Shown: piece by piece, positions 42,950 through 51,149 of the stretch
Layout: each line of letters starts with the position of its first letter
How positions within the stretch are numbered: position 1 is the stretch's first letter
Source: an uncultured Ruminococcus sp.
GTDB taxonomy: Bacteria; Bacillota; Clostridia; Lachnospirales; Lachnospiraceae
Assembly: GCA_900541505.1 (NCBI GenBank)
Contig: UQKK01000018.1
Location: 1-64,000, forward strand
DNA: 64,000 nt
Direction of reading: 5' to 3'
Notes under the pieces: generated by a model
Databases searched by the model: none
Seen by the model: the letters and a program-made list of their open reading frames with translations, nothing else
Told to the model about the DNA's origin: nothing
Translations under genes and position numbers: made by a program

Positions 42950-43843
42950 CGGGAGCAGCCCCACTGTCATCTTTTTTCTCAAAAACAGCGGCTCCCCGTC
43001 CGTATGGATTGGGAGCGGTGCGTCAAAGGAAATCTCCGCTTCCCTGCACCGCAGGATTGTCACGCCTTTAAAATGCACATGCCATCCCGCAAACGCTGTT
43101 GGGAGCAAGCACAGTATCTTCAGCTTCGACACTCCGGACGCGATGATGACATCCAGCATACCATCCTCCGCGGAGGCTTTCGGGCAGAAGCAGAATCCGC
43201 CGCCCTCATATCTGTGATTCATCGCTGCCACGAACCATGTCTTCTCAAATGTCCTTGTCTCCCCGGTATCCAGGGTAATGCGGGCATTCACAGCCTTATC
43301 TTTTATCAGGCGGTCGAGCGCTACAGCCGCATAGCTTAATTTCCCCAAATGCAGCGTATTCAAAAATGCCTTCCACTTTGACACACAGACTTCATGGCAG
43401 ACCGCCGCATCAAAACCAATCCCCGTGCTCACGGCAAAGCGCTTCTGCTTTCCGTTTCGGGTTGTGACTCCCACATCCATGCTGCATATCCTGCCCTTGT
43501 TCAGAATGACAGCCAGCGCTTCTGCCGGCTCCTTTGGTATCCCCATGCCGCGGGCAAAATCATTGCTGGACCCCAGGGGTATGTAACCGAGTGTTACCTT
43601 CCCCACATCCCGGATTCCATTGAGTACTTCATTGACGGTTCCGTCTCCGCCGAGGACGACCAGAGTATGTTCTTCGTTGTCCGCCGTCACCTGCCCGGCG
43701 ATATCACAGGCGTGTCCCGCCCGCTGTGTGAGATATACCCGATAGGTTACTTTCTTTTTCTTAAGCTCCGGCTCCAATTTTCTCCAAGTCATTTCTCCCA
43801 TGCCGGAGCGTGCCTTAGGATTAACAATAAAAATATATTCCAT
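42923..43843 (-). CDS. YegS/DgkB-type lipid kinase (diacylglycerol kinase family)
   Basis: A 306-residue soluble kinase of the DAGK catalytic superfamily, which phosphorylates diacylglycerol or related lipids at the membrane. Motifs: IVNPKARSGMG at the start, VVLGGDGTVNEVLNGI (nucleotide-binding GGDGT) near 60, PLGSSNDFARG near 88, and the C-terminal DGEPL motif. The ATG at 43843 follows CAGGAATAAAT. It lies 22 bases after the TetR gene and just before GDPD. The last 27 bases are repeated twice downstream. Exact lipid substrate unknown. Confidence 0.92.
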   Translation of the reverse strand: MEYIFIVNPKARSGMGEMTWRKLEPELKKKKVTYRVYLTQRAGHACDIAGQVTADNEEHTLVVLGGDGTVNEVLNGIRDVGKVTLGYIPLGSSNDFARGMGIPKEPAEALAVILNKGRICSMDVGVTTRNGKQKRFAVSTGIGFDAAVCHEVCVSKWKAFLNTLHLGKLSYAAVALDRLIKDKAVNARITLDTGETRTFEKTWFVAAMNHRYEGGGFCFCPKASAEDGMLDVIIASGVSKLKILCLLPTAFAGWHVHFKGVTILRCREAEISFDAPLPIHTDGEPLFLRKKMTVGLLPDKIRIITA

Positions 43844-43865
43844 ATTTATTCCTGATTCTTTCGTG

Positions 43866-44474
43866 CTATCCCTCAAAAATGGTACTGTCCAGATATCTTC
43901 CCAGCGAGCGGCTCATGTTTCCCGCGAAGTCGACCTGTCCGCCCCGAATACACCACTCAAACACATTTCCGATGACAATCATGCGTATGTCGGTGGTAAA
44001 TTCTTCTATCCCTTCTTTCAGGGCAATAATCCCCGCCGTCTCTGCTTTCTCCACATAATTCTGCACTGTCACGATGGGGTAAGGCCGCTCTGTACGGATT
44101 GCCGCGTTTAACGCTTGGTTCTTCGTATCATAATAGCCTGACATAAACTCCACGCCCAGCTCTTCGCAGTACTTTACATAATTCATATATACCTCTATGA
44201 TGGCGCGCTTCACTTCCTCCACGCTCTTCGGCATGTCAAGCAGGTCCGGGTTGATAGTCGGCTGGTCTTCTATATAGTAGGACAACAAATCATCCTTTGT
44301 CTTAAAATGATGGTAGAAACTCCCGTTGGAAACCCCCGCCTCTTCGCAGATATTCTTGATGGAAAGCTCCTCGTAGCCTTTCTTTTGGAGAATCTGTTTG
44401 GCTGCCTGGAAAATCCGCTCTTTCGTCTCTTTTGACTTCTGCTGCTGTCTCGACAGTTCTGCCTTCTCTTCCAT
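43866..44474 (-). CDS. TetR/AcrR-family transcriptional regulator
   Basis: A 202-residue regulator with an N-terminal TetR DNA-binding domain (about 12-60: KERIFQAAKQILQKKGYEEL, ICEEAGVSNGSFYHHFKTKD) and a helical ligand domain. The start was set at the ATG at 44474, eight bases from AAGGAG; a GTG three codons earlier is the alternative. As the first gene of the kinase-GDPD operon it probably controls its own operon in response to a membrane or lipid cue, which is inference. Confidence 0.93.
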   Translation of the reverse strand: MEEKAELSRQQQKSKETKERIFQAAKQILQKKGYEELSIKNICEEAGVSNGSFYHHFKTKDDLLSYYIEDQPTINPDLLDMPKSVEEVKRAIIEVYMNYVKYCEELGVEFMSGYYDTKNQALNAAIRTERPYPIVTVQNYVEKAETAGIIALKEGIEEFTTDIRMIVIGNVFEWCIRGGQVDFAGNMSRSLGRYLDSTIFEG

Positions 44475-44581
44475 GCAAAACACTCCTTTACCGCTTATTC
44501 GCCTGGCACGTTCCTGTGTACACCGGCATTTCTTTTAGTGTACCACAATCCCTGCATAGATTCAAGAAAACCGAGTGAGCT

Positions 44582-46309
44582 CTAAAACACCTCTCTGTAT
44601 GCCTCAAAAGCAGAGGGAATGGGATAATGCTCCTCCATCTCCTCGCGTTTCGCGAAAATCATCTCCTGTGAACAGTTCTTTTCCAGTTCATCCACCAGGA
44701 TTTCATAGCCCTCCATCTGCCATTCCACATGGCTGAATATGTGTTTCGCGCTCTCCAGTTTTTTCAGTCGGACAGGGGACAGTCCGATGGACTGGCTGTA
44801 GCGGATAACTTCTTTCCTGCTCAGATGTCCCTCCACACTGGGGAATTCGTAAAGTCCTGCTAAAAGTCCCTTTGCCGGGCGTTTTCGGATTGCCACGGTG
44901 TCCGCGTCCCTGAAAATCAATATGGTGCGCTTTTCTATCCGCCTCTCCTTTGCTTTTTTCCTGACAGGCAGTTCCGCCTGCCTGTTGTTGTGATACGCCA
45001 GGCACAGGGAGTTAAGAGGACACTCCCCGCATTTTGGCTCTCCGTTAGGGACACAGACAAGCGCTCCCAGCTCAATGAGTCCCTGGTTGAAATCCGAGGC
45101 AGCGTCCGCGGGTATCACTTCCTCAACCATCCTCTCCAGTTTCTTTCGCACTCCCGCTTTCATGATATCTTCCTCATTTTCCAGAAGCCTGGATACCACA
45201 CGAAGCACGTTGCCGTCCACAGCGGGCTTTGGAATTCCGTACGCGAAGGAAGCCACCGCCCCTGCAGTATAGCTGCCGATTCCCTTAAGCGAAAGGATTT
45301 CTTCATACGTATGAGGGAACTCTCCGCCGTATTCCTCCATAATCTGCCTTGCGGCAAGCTGCATATTCCGGACACGGTTGTAATAGCCCAGCCCTTCCCA
45401 CAGTTTTAACAGCCTGTCTTCTTTTACCTCCGCCAGCGCACGCACATCCGGCAATTCTTTTAAGAACCGCTCATAATAGGGTTTGACTGCCTCCACTCTC
45501 GTCTGCTGGAGCATAATCTCCGACACCCAGACCTTGTAGGCGGTCGGCTCTTCTCTCCACGGCAAATCTCTCCTATGTGTCCTGTACCATTTTACCAGTG
45601 GTCCCACTGTTTCCATCAAGCGGGGACTTTCCAGCACCACCGGGACTTCCTTTCGTATCTCGATGGTATCCGTTCCGACCTGACAGTCATATGCCACCAC
45701 CTTGACGCCCTTCTCCTTTGCCATACGTATGGTTTCCGCAAAGAGCGGATGAGTGTCCGTATTGGGAGTAAAGTACTTCACATCTTTCATCTGGATTACG
45801 AAGAACACATATGCCTCATACCCTTCCTTCTGTGCCTCGCACAGCTCCCGCACATGCTTGACCGCCCGCTCGCTGGGCGCATCGGGGAAACGGCACACAC
45901 CGTCCTCCTCCAAGGTAACGCCCTTTACTTCGATAAAGATTTTTCGCTCTCCTGCCTCCACATAGAGGTCAAAACGTGAGTTTTTATATGTTTTTTCCGG
46001 CTGTATCAGAGTCGCGCCCGGGATGAGATTGCCCGCCTCAATCCATTCTTTTACCACTTTATTGGGAATCTGGGAGTCCATATTTACGAGACGTTCTCCT
46101 TTTTCTACCGCAATCAAATCCCACTTTGTACTGCGGTTGGGATTCGTCCCCTCCTGTACATAGACGGTCCTTCCTTCTATCAGAAGTTCCGCGCATCTGC
46201 CCGTGTTCTTCACGTGAATCTTTTCCCGCTTTCCGTTCAGCTCCACATAGGCGATGAAGCGGTTCGGACGCTCCAGAAAAATTCCTTTTTCCATTCTGTC
46301 ATACTGCAT
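44582..46309 (-). CDS. mutY: SfsA-MutY fusion: nuclease-like domain joined to A/G-specific adenine glycosylase
   Basis: A 575-residue two-part protein. Residues 1-230 are SfsA-like: FIAYVELNGKREKIHVKNTG, GRTVYVQEG, NSRFDLYVE and EVKGVTLEEDGVCRFPDAPS, a nuclease-like core. Residues 236-575 are MutY: SEIMLQQTRVEAVKPYY with the catalytic glutamate, helix-hairpin-helix LKGIGSYTAGAVASFAYG, AVDGNVLRV with the catalytic Asp, the four-cysteine iron-sulfur site (CVPNGEPKCGECPLNSLC), and a NUDIX-like C-terminal domain that reads 8-oxoG. It removes adenine opposite 8-oxoguanine. The join is in one open frame with no internal ribosome site seen. Confidence 0.92.
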   Translation of the reverse strand: MQYDRMEKGIFLERPNRFIAYVELNGKREKIHVKNTGRCAELLIEGRTVYVQEGTNPNRSTKWDLIAVEKGERLVNMDSQIPNKVVKEWIEAGNLIPGATLIQPEKTYKNSRFDLYVEAGERKIFIEVKGVTLEEDGVCRFPDAPSERAVKHVRELCEAQKEGYEAYVFFVIQMKDVKYFTPNTDTHPLFAETIRMAKEKGVKVVAYDCQVGTDTIEIRKEVPVVLESPRLMETVGPLVKWYRTHRRDLPWREEPTAYKVWVSEIMLQQTRVEAVKPYYERFLKELPDVRALAEVKEDRLLKLWEGLGYYNRVRNMQLAARQIMEEYGGEFPHTYEEILSLKGIGSYTAGAVASFAYGIPKPAVDGNVLRVVSRLLENEEDIMKAGVRKKLERMVEEVIPADAASDFNQGLIELGALVCVPNGEPKCGECPLNSLCLAYHNNRQAELPVRKKAKERRIEKRTILIFRDADTVAIRKRPAKGLLAGLYEFPSVEGHLSRKEVIRYSQSIGLSPVRLKKLESAKHIFSHVEWQMEGYEILVDELEKNCSQEMIFAKREEMEEHYPIPSAFEAYREVF

Positions 46310-46406
46310 ATTCTGTCTCCTGTCTCATACTTTAAGGAAAAGACAGGCGTACTTCAGTCAGATTTTAACCTGCCCTCTGTCAGCCTGTCTTTCTATATTC
46401 CGCCGC

Positions 46407-46464
46407 CTGGTGTACTGTCTCATTAGCTTTCATTATACTGAAAGTCAATGATACAATACACTAG
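46407..46464. repeat. MITE-like element, family A, short copy (58 bp)
   Basis: CTGGTGTACTGTCTCATT at one end and AATGATACAATACACTAG at the other are near-perfect inverted ends. The inner CATTATACTGAAAGTC also matches the copy at 58218-58382. The core is deleted. The terminal CTAG supplies the TAG stop of the ABC ATPase gene. Confidence 0.75.
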
Positions 46465-47288
46465 AGTATTTTAGATAAAAATTCTTTAAGTCTCGCATCT
46501 TTCGGGTTGCCGAAGAACTCCTGGGGAGGCGCTTCCTCCACAATCCGCCCTTCATCCATGAAAATAACACGGGAAGCCACTTCTCTGGCAAATCCCATCT
46601 CATGGGTGACGACCACCATGGTCATGCCGTCCTGTGCCAGCTTTTTCATCAAATCCAGCACCTCACCTACCATCTCCGGGTCCAGCGCGGACGTGGGCTC
46701 GTCAAAGAGTATGACGTCCGGATTCATGGCAAGGGAACGGATGATTGCCACCCTCTGCTTCTGCCCGCCGGACAGGGTAGAGGGATATGCATCCGCAAAT
46801 GCCTCCAGACCGATTCGCTTCAGAAGCGACAATGCCTGCTCTTTTGTCTCTTTCTTTATCTGCTCCTTCGTCGTCTCCACAGGAAGCAGCTCCTTCTTAT
46901 TCTTTCCCCGGAACATATTGGCGAAACGGGTGCGGGTATTTTTTCGTTTTACCTTCTTTAAATCCTTACATCTCAAATAGGTCGGCGCCATCATCACATT
47001 CTGCAGCACCGTTTTATTGTTGAACAGATTAAAATGCTGGAATACCATTCCCATCTTGCGGCGGTGCAGATTGATGTCCACCTTCATATCCGCGATGTCC
47101 ACGCCTTTAAAAATGATGCTCCCGCCTGTGGGGTCCTCCATACAGTTTAAGCATCGCAGGAATGTACTTTTGCCGGAACCCGAAGGGCCCAATACAGCCA
47201 CGATATCTCCCTTATTGATGGTGATATTGATATCTTTGAGTACTTCCGTATCGCCAAAGCTTTTCTTTAAGTTAATTACGTCTATCAC
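46461..47288 (-). CDS. Amino-acid ABC transporter ATP-binding protein
   Basis: A 275-residue ATPase of the polar amino acid (GlnQ/HisP) family. Walker A GPSGSGKS (34-41), Q-loop VFQHFNLF, signature LSGGQ (172-176), Walker B VILFDEPTSALDPE and the switch histidine in VTHEMGF are all intact. Unusual is a basic insertion of about 35-40 residues (about 106-145, Lys/Arg-rich) before the signature, in the helical subdomain where relatives have a short loop. It overlaps the permease gene by 17 bases. Its stop codon lies inside a family A repeat end. Confidence 0.94.
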   Translation of the reverse strand: MIDVINLKKSFGDTEVLKDINITINKGDIVAVLGPSGSGKSTFLRCLNCMEDPTGGSIIFKGVDIADMKVDINLHRRKMGMVFQHFNLFNNKTVLQNVMMAPTYLRCKDLKKVKRKNTRTRFANMFRGKNKKELLPVETTKEQIKKETKEQALSLLKRIGLEAFADAYPSTLSGGQKQRVAIIRSLAMNPDVILFDEPTSALDPEMVGEVLDLMKKLAQDGMTMVVVTHEMGFAREVASRVIFMDEGRIVEEAPPQEFFGNPKDARLKEFLSKIL

Positions 47289-47982
47289 TCTTCTTCAGGC
47301 TCCTTTCCAACAATTTGATAAGCAGGGTAATCAACAGTACGAGTGCGATGTAAATCAGCGCCATCACCAGATATGGCACCATGAACTCATAACTGTTTGT
47401 ACCAATGTAGTTGAATGCGACATACAAATCCGCCGCCCCCACAAAGCTGACTACAGAGGTCTCCTTTATCAGGGCAATAAACTCATTTCCCAGAGTCGGA
47501 AGGATATTTTTCACTGCCTGGGGGATGACAATTTTCGCCATACTTGTCCCAAAACTCAGTCCCACTGCGCGCCCGGCTTCCATCTGTCCTAGGTCCACGG
47601 ACTGGATTCCGCTGCGCATGATTTCTGATATATACGCCCCGCTGTTCAGCCCGAATACCATGATGGCGACCTGTACCCCGGTCATCTTCACCCCGATGAT
47701 GGGGAGCAGGACATAGTAAAATACCAGCAGCTGTACAACCACCGGCGTCCCTCGAAAGAGCGCCACATAGAAGCTGCATACCGCATTCAGTGCTCGCGGC
47801 AGCACCTTATATTTCGGCAGAACCCGCACCGTGGCGATAACAGTACCGATGAGGATACCCATAATCAGACCGCACACCGCTATCAGCAAGGTGTTCTGCA
47901 GACCTTCAACGACACGTACATATCCGTTTTGCTCCAGGAAAATATATATAAAATTATCTACCTTCTGACTAAAATTGCCCAT
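47272..47982 (-). CDS. Amino-acid ABC transporter permease
   Basis: A 236-residue inner-membrane subunit of the His/Glu/Gln/Arg/opine type with about five segments. It shows GLQNTLLIAVCGLIMGILIG near the N-terminus, FRGTPVVVQLLVFYY near 93, and the ATPase-coupling EAA loop MEAGRAVGLSFGTSMAKIVI near 150. The start MGNFSQKVDNF follows AGAAGGGAAGACA. It is coupled by overlap to the ATPase gene and separated from the binding-protein gene by a hairpin that may lower its expression relative to the binding protein. Confidence 0.95.
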   Translation of the reverse strand: MGNFSQKVDNFIYIFLEQNGYVRVVEGLQNTLLIAVCGLIMGILIGTVIATVRVLPKYKVLPRALNAVCSFYVALFRGTPVVVQLLVFYYVLLPIIGVKMTGVQVAIMVFGLNSGAYISEIMRSGIQSVDLGQMEAGRAVGLSFGTSMAKIVIPQAVKNILPTLGNEFIALIKETSVVSFVGAADLYVAFNYIGTNSYEFMVPYLVMALIYIALVLLITLLIKLLERSLKKSDRRN

Positions 47983-48002
47983 TGTCTTCCCTTCTCAAAA
48001 GA

Positions 48003-48036
48003 AGGAAGGCGCCCTCTTTCTCTCATCCGCCTTCCT
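48003..48036 (-). terminator. Attenuating hairpin between binding protein and permease
   Basis: AGGAAGGCG pairs with CGCCTTCCT over 9 bp and, read on the minus strand, is followed by TCTTTTG. A leaky terminator here would explain the usual excess of binding protein over membrane subunits. Confidence 0.6.
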
Positions 48037-48132
48037 CTTTCATCCTGTTTTTTCTGTCCCCTGCTTCCCCAGACACGCCTTTTCCTTACAGAAATTCTGT
48101 CTGAAACCCAGGGAGTATTTTCTTCTCTGTGA

Positions 48133-49020
48133 TTATAACATCTTGTTGATGGATTCGCTGATTGCCGCAGCCGGCGCCGCATCGATGATGACATACTCAA
48201 TATTTCCGTTTATCATATCGTTTACTGCCAGAGAACCGCTCTTATATGGCTTGCATGTCGCTGCCAGCCCTTCAAATCCAAGGTCTTCGCTTCCCTCTAC
48301 ATAGCTCTGCCCTGTTGTTCCCTGCTGTACGCCAATGTTCGTATCCGCAGAAAGCTCAGCCAATTTCGCCGCTACTGCCTCCGCATCCGCGCAGTCATCA
48401 AATGTGGTGTCATTGCTCGGCACGATGAGTCTCTGGGAAGCCTGATAATAGGAATCCGTAAAGGTCACCTGCTCTTTTCTGTCCTCGCTGACCGTCAGAC
48501 CTGCCATAGCGATGTCACATTTCTGCTGTCCTACAGAAAGACATACCGCGTCAAAGTCCATGTTCTGGATAACCAGCTCTTTGCCAAGCTCCTCAGCGAG
48601 AAGCTCTGCAATCTCCATATCGATTCCGTAGTAATCCTCACCCTGTGTGTACTCGAATGGCTCAAACGCCGCGTTTGTCGCAACAACAAGCTGGTCCTTG
48701 GACTCATCCAGGGAAGCGGATTTTACTGCTTTAGGCTCGCCGCCGCCGAAATACTTGTCACAAATCTCATCCAGAGTGCCGTCTTCCTTAATCTTTGCGA
48801 TAAATGCATTTGTCTGCTCCAGAAGCTCCGGCTGTTCTTTGTCAACACCAAACGCATAACTCTCATCTGTCAGGTCGATGTCTATCACCTTCGCTGTCAC
48901 TGCCTCATCACTTGATTTTCCACTGTCGCCCTTTGCCGCGCTGTCGTCTTTGGAGCCGCATCCGGCAACCATTCCCGCTACGAGCGCTGCGCTTAAGCAT
49001 ACTGCTAAAAACTTCTTCAT
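48133..49020 (-). CDS. Amino-acid ABC substrate-binding lipoprotein, apparently circularly permuted
   Basis: A 295-residue lipoprotein: signal peptide with lipobox ending VAGC at Cys21, a polar linker, then a segment (about 45-92: VIDIDLTDESYAFGVDKEQ, IAKIKEDGTLDEICDKYFGG). That is the usual C-terminal strand and helices of this family. The ordinary start (QLVVATNAAFEPFEY) comes only at about 110, and the protein ends at VIIDAAPAAAISESINKML, exactly where the displaced segment would normally follow. So the order is permuted, with nothing missing. GGAGGAGAAGACC precedes the ATG at 49020. It binds an amino acid outside the membrane and delivers it to the adjacent permease. Confidence 0.92.
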   Translation of the reverse strand: MKKFLAVCLSAALVAGMVAGCGSKDDSAAKGDSGKSSDEAVTAKVIDIDLTDESYAFGVDKEQPELLEQTNAFIAKIKEDGTLDEICDKYFGGGEPKAVKSASLDESKDQLVVATNAAFEPFEYTQGEDYYGIDMEIAELLAEELGKELVIQNMDFDAVCLSVGQQKCDIAMAGLTVSEDRKEQVTFTDSYYQASQRLIVPSNDTTFDDCADAEAVAAKLAELSADTNIGVQQGTTGQSYVEGSEDLGFEGLAATCKPYKSGSLAVNDMINGNIEYVIIDAAPAAAISESINKML

Positions 49021-49072
49021 GGTCTTCTCCTCCAATTTCATCTTTATTTCTTCCACATCTTTTCTTTCATTT

Positions 49073-49093
49073 GTAGAATCCTTTACATTCTAC
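49073..49093. promoter_or_regulatory. Candidate operator upstream of the ABC operon
   Basis: GTAGAAT and ATTCTAC form a perfect 7-bp dyad with a 7-base spacer, 53 bases before the binding-protein start. The cognate regulator is unknown. Confidence 0.4.
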
Positions 49094-49214
49094 CACACTT
49101 CTTTTTGAAAAACAAACCCTGCATTCTTCTTTTTCATTCAGGCTTTTTCATCCTCTGATGTATAACAGACTCCCAGCACGCATCTTCATACCTCCACGCC
49201 CATAAGCCTTGGGT

Positions 49215-50045
49215 TTACAGAGCCAGAATCGCCGCGATTCCAAAGTACAGAAATACGATGATACCGAGCACAATGCGGTAATATCCGAATGCCTTGAAAT
49301 CGTGGTTTTGTATGTACCTCATCAGGAACTTGATGGCAAAGATGGATACGACAAAGGACACCAACATTCCCAAAAGGAGCAGGAACACTTCCATGCCTGT
49401 GAACTTGAGTCCAAAGTGTATAAGCTTCACCGCGCTGGCGCCGAACATCGCCGGAATCGCCAGGAAAAATGTAAATTCCGCCGCCACACTCCTGGCAGTT
49501 CCCAGAAGCAGCGCTCCCACGATGGTCGCTCCCGAACGGGATGTTCCCGGAATCATGGCGAGCATCTGGAATACGCCGATAATCAGCAGCGTAGGGATAG
49601 TCATCTGTGATATCTTTGTAATCTTTGGCGTTTTGCCCTTATGGTAATTCTCTACAACGATAAAGAGGATACCATATACGATAAGCATCGCGGCCACCAC
49701 ATAAGAGTTGTTGAATTTTTCTTCTATAAAATCGTTGAACAGTATTCCAATGACACCTGCCGGAACAGAGCCGATGACTACCTTGACCCAAAGCTGTATG
49801 GTCATCATCTTCTGCTTCTGCGTCTTCCTCGGCGAAAATGGATTCAGTTTATGGAAATAGATGACAACCACCGCCATAATCGCCCCAAGCTGTATGACCA
49901 CGTTGAACATATCCATAAAGGACTGGCTGACATCCAGATGCAAAAACTCTTCTATCAGAATCAGATGTCCGGTACTGCTGATTGGCAGCCACTCTGTGAT
50001 TCCCTCCACAATCCCCAGGATAATTACTTTTATCGCTTCTAACAT
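49215..50045 (-). CDS. uppP: Undecaprenyl-diphosphatase (BacA/UppP)
   Basis: A 276-residue polytopic enzyme that dephosphorylates undecaprenyl pyrophosphate, recycling the lipid carrier for peptidoglycan; overexpression gives bacitracin resistance. Both signature regions are present: GIVEGITEWLPISSTGHLIL near 11 and MIPGTSRSGATIVGALLLG near 165. Length and about eight membrane segments are normal. It starts after GGAGGAAGGAA and lies 12 bases downstream of the HAD phosphatase gene, so both are probably cotranscribed. Confidence 0.96.
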   Translation of the reverse strand: MLEAIKVIILGIVEGITEWLPISSTGHLILIEEFLHLDVSQSFMDMFNVVIQLGAIMAVVVIYFHKLNPFSPRKTQKQKMMTIQLWVKVVIGSVPAGVIGILFNDFIEEKFNNSYVVAAMLIVYGILFIVVENYHKGKTPKITKISQMTIPTLLIIGVFQMLAMIPGTSRSGATIVGALLLGTARSVAAEFTFFLAIPAMFGASAVKLIHFGLKFTGMEVFLLLLGMLVSFVVSIFAIKFLMRYIQNHDFKAFGYYRIVLGIIVFLYFGIAAILAL

Positions 50046-50057
50046 TTCCTTCCTCCT

Positions 50058-50885
50058 CTAAAGCACAAATTTTTCTATCGCCTTTGCCGCGCCTTCTTCT
50101 TCATTTGTGCCTGTAATATAATCTGCCGCCTTCTTTACCTGTTCTTCCGCATTTGCCATGGCAACCCCGAAGCCTACCTCTCTTAACATCGCCTCGTCAT
50201 TGTCGCCGTCCCCGCACGCCATAATTTCTTCTCTGCTGATGCCGAGTATCTCTCCTAACTCCACCAGACCTCTGCCTTTATTGACACCCGCGCCGTTAAT
50301 TTCAATATTATAGCCCAGAGAGCCGACAAGCACCATGCCGCTGTCCTTCTCAAGCTGGGCCCAGGCTCTTTTTCTCTCGTCCATATCCGCGAATAGAAGC
50401 TGGGTCTTATCCACAGGCTTGCCCAGTTCTTCCAAAAAAGCCATGATATCCGGAACTGTTGTTCTTGTGGACTTCACGTACCCCCACATGTGCGGGTTGC
50501 GGTGATATTTCTCAATCTGCCGCAGACCTTCTTCCGAGATATATCCCTGTCCTTGGAAATATACCTCTTGTAATGTATCATATTTCTGCGCGATTTCCAA
50601 TGATTTTTTCGCTTTTTCCAAGGGCAGCAGGTGCTCTACAAGTACCTTCCCCGTCTGTGTCTCAATGACGCGGGCTCCGTTGGAGGTCAGAGCGTAGCGC
50701 ATCCCCGGCAGATTCCGCAGATACTCAGGAATCCCAAGCCAGGGTCTGCCGGTAGCAATCAAAACGACAACTCCTTTCTCCACGGCCCTTCGTATCACAT
50801 CTTTTGTATAAGGAAGCAGCTCCTTTTTTTCATTGAGCAATGTTCCATCCAAATCCAATCCGACCATCCGTATCTTTCGTTCCAT
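50058..50885 (-). CDS. Cof-type HAD-IIB phosphatase
   Basis: A 275-residue haloacid-dehalogenase phosphatase. Motif I is GLDLDGTLLNEKKE (nucleophile Asp), motif II IATGRP, motif III includes KGRGL with its lysine, and motif IV reads CGDGDNDEAML. The large cap between them (about 85-185) is the Cof/YbiV C2B type, which acts on sugar phosphates and other small phosphates. The substrate is not identifiable. It starts after AAGGGATAAGAGAC and precedes uppP. Confidence 0.92.
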   Translation of the reverse strand: MERKIRMVGLDLDGTLLNEKKELLPYTKDVIRRAVEKGVVVLIATGRPWLGIPEYLRNLPGMRYALTSNGARVIETQTGKVLVEHLLPLEKAKKSLEIAQKYDTLQEVYFQGQGYISEEGLRQIEKYHRNPHMWGYVKSTRTTVPDIMAFLEELGKPVDKTQLLFADMDERKRAWAQLEKDSGMVLVGSLGYNIEINGAGVNKGRGLVELGEILGISREEIMACGDGDNDEAMLREVGFGVAMANAEEQVKKAADYITGTNEEEGAAKAIEKFVL

Positions 50886-50911
50886 GTCTCTTATCCCTTC
50901 TCCATCATTTC

Positions 50912-50961
50912 ATTGCTATTCAAAGCCTACTTACATGCTGGATTCGGCTTTGAATAGCAAT
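50912..50961. repeat. Perfect 16-bp inverted repeat in a divergent control region
   Basis: ATTGCTATTCAAAGCC and GGCTTTGAATAGCAAT are exact reverse complements with an 18-base spacer. It lies between the HAD gene and the divergent cell-wall hydrolase gene. It could be a hairpin in the HAD leader, a strong operator or a relic of a small element. Confidence 0.75.
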
Positions 50962-50999
50962 CTCATTTCTAAAAAATTTCTAATTTATTGTAACAAAAT

Positions 51000-51028
51000 T
51001 TGCGTCACAAAGCAATTTATAGTATAAT
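51000..51028 (+). promoter_or_regulatory. Promoter of the cell-wall hydrolase gene
   Basis: TTGCGT and TATAAT separated by 17 bases, about 120 bases before the start codon. Confidence 0.65.
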
Positions 51029-51149
51029 AGCTTGCGTACAACTTATCATTTGCGGTTTATTTCGGCAAAATACGCCGTGACCGCATATATTATTCCCATT
51101 GCAACCACATAATTGACTTATGTAAAAATGGAATCAGAAAGGAATTTTT

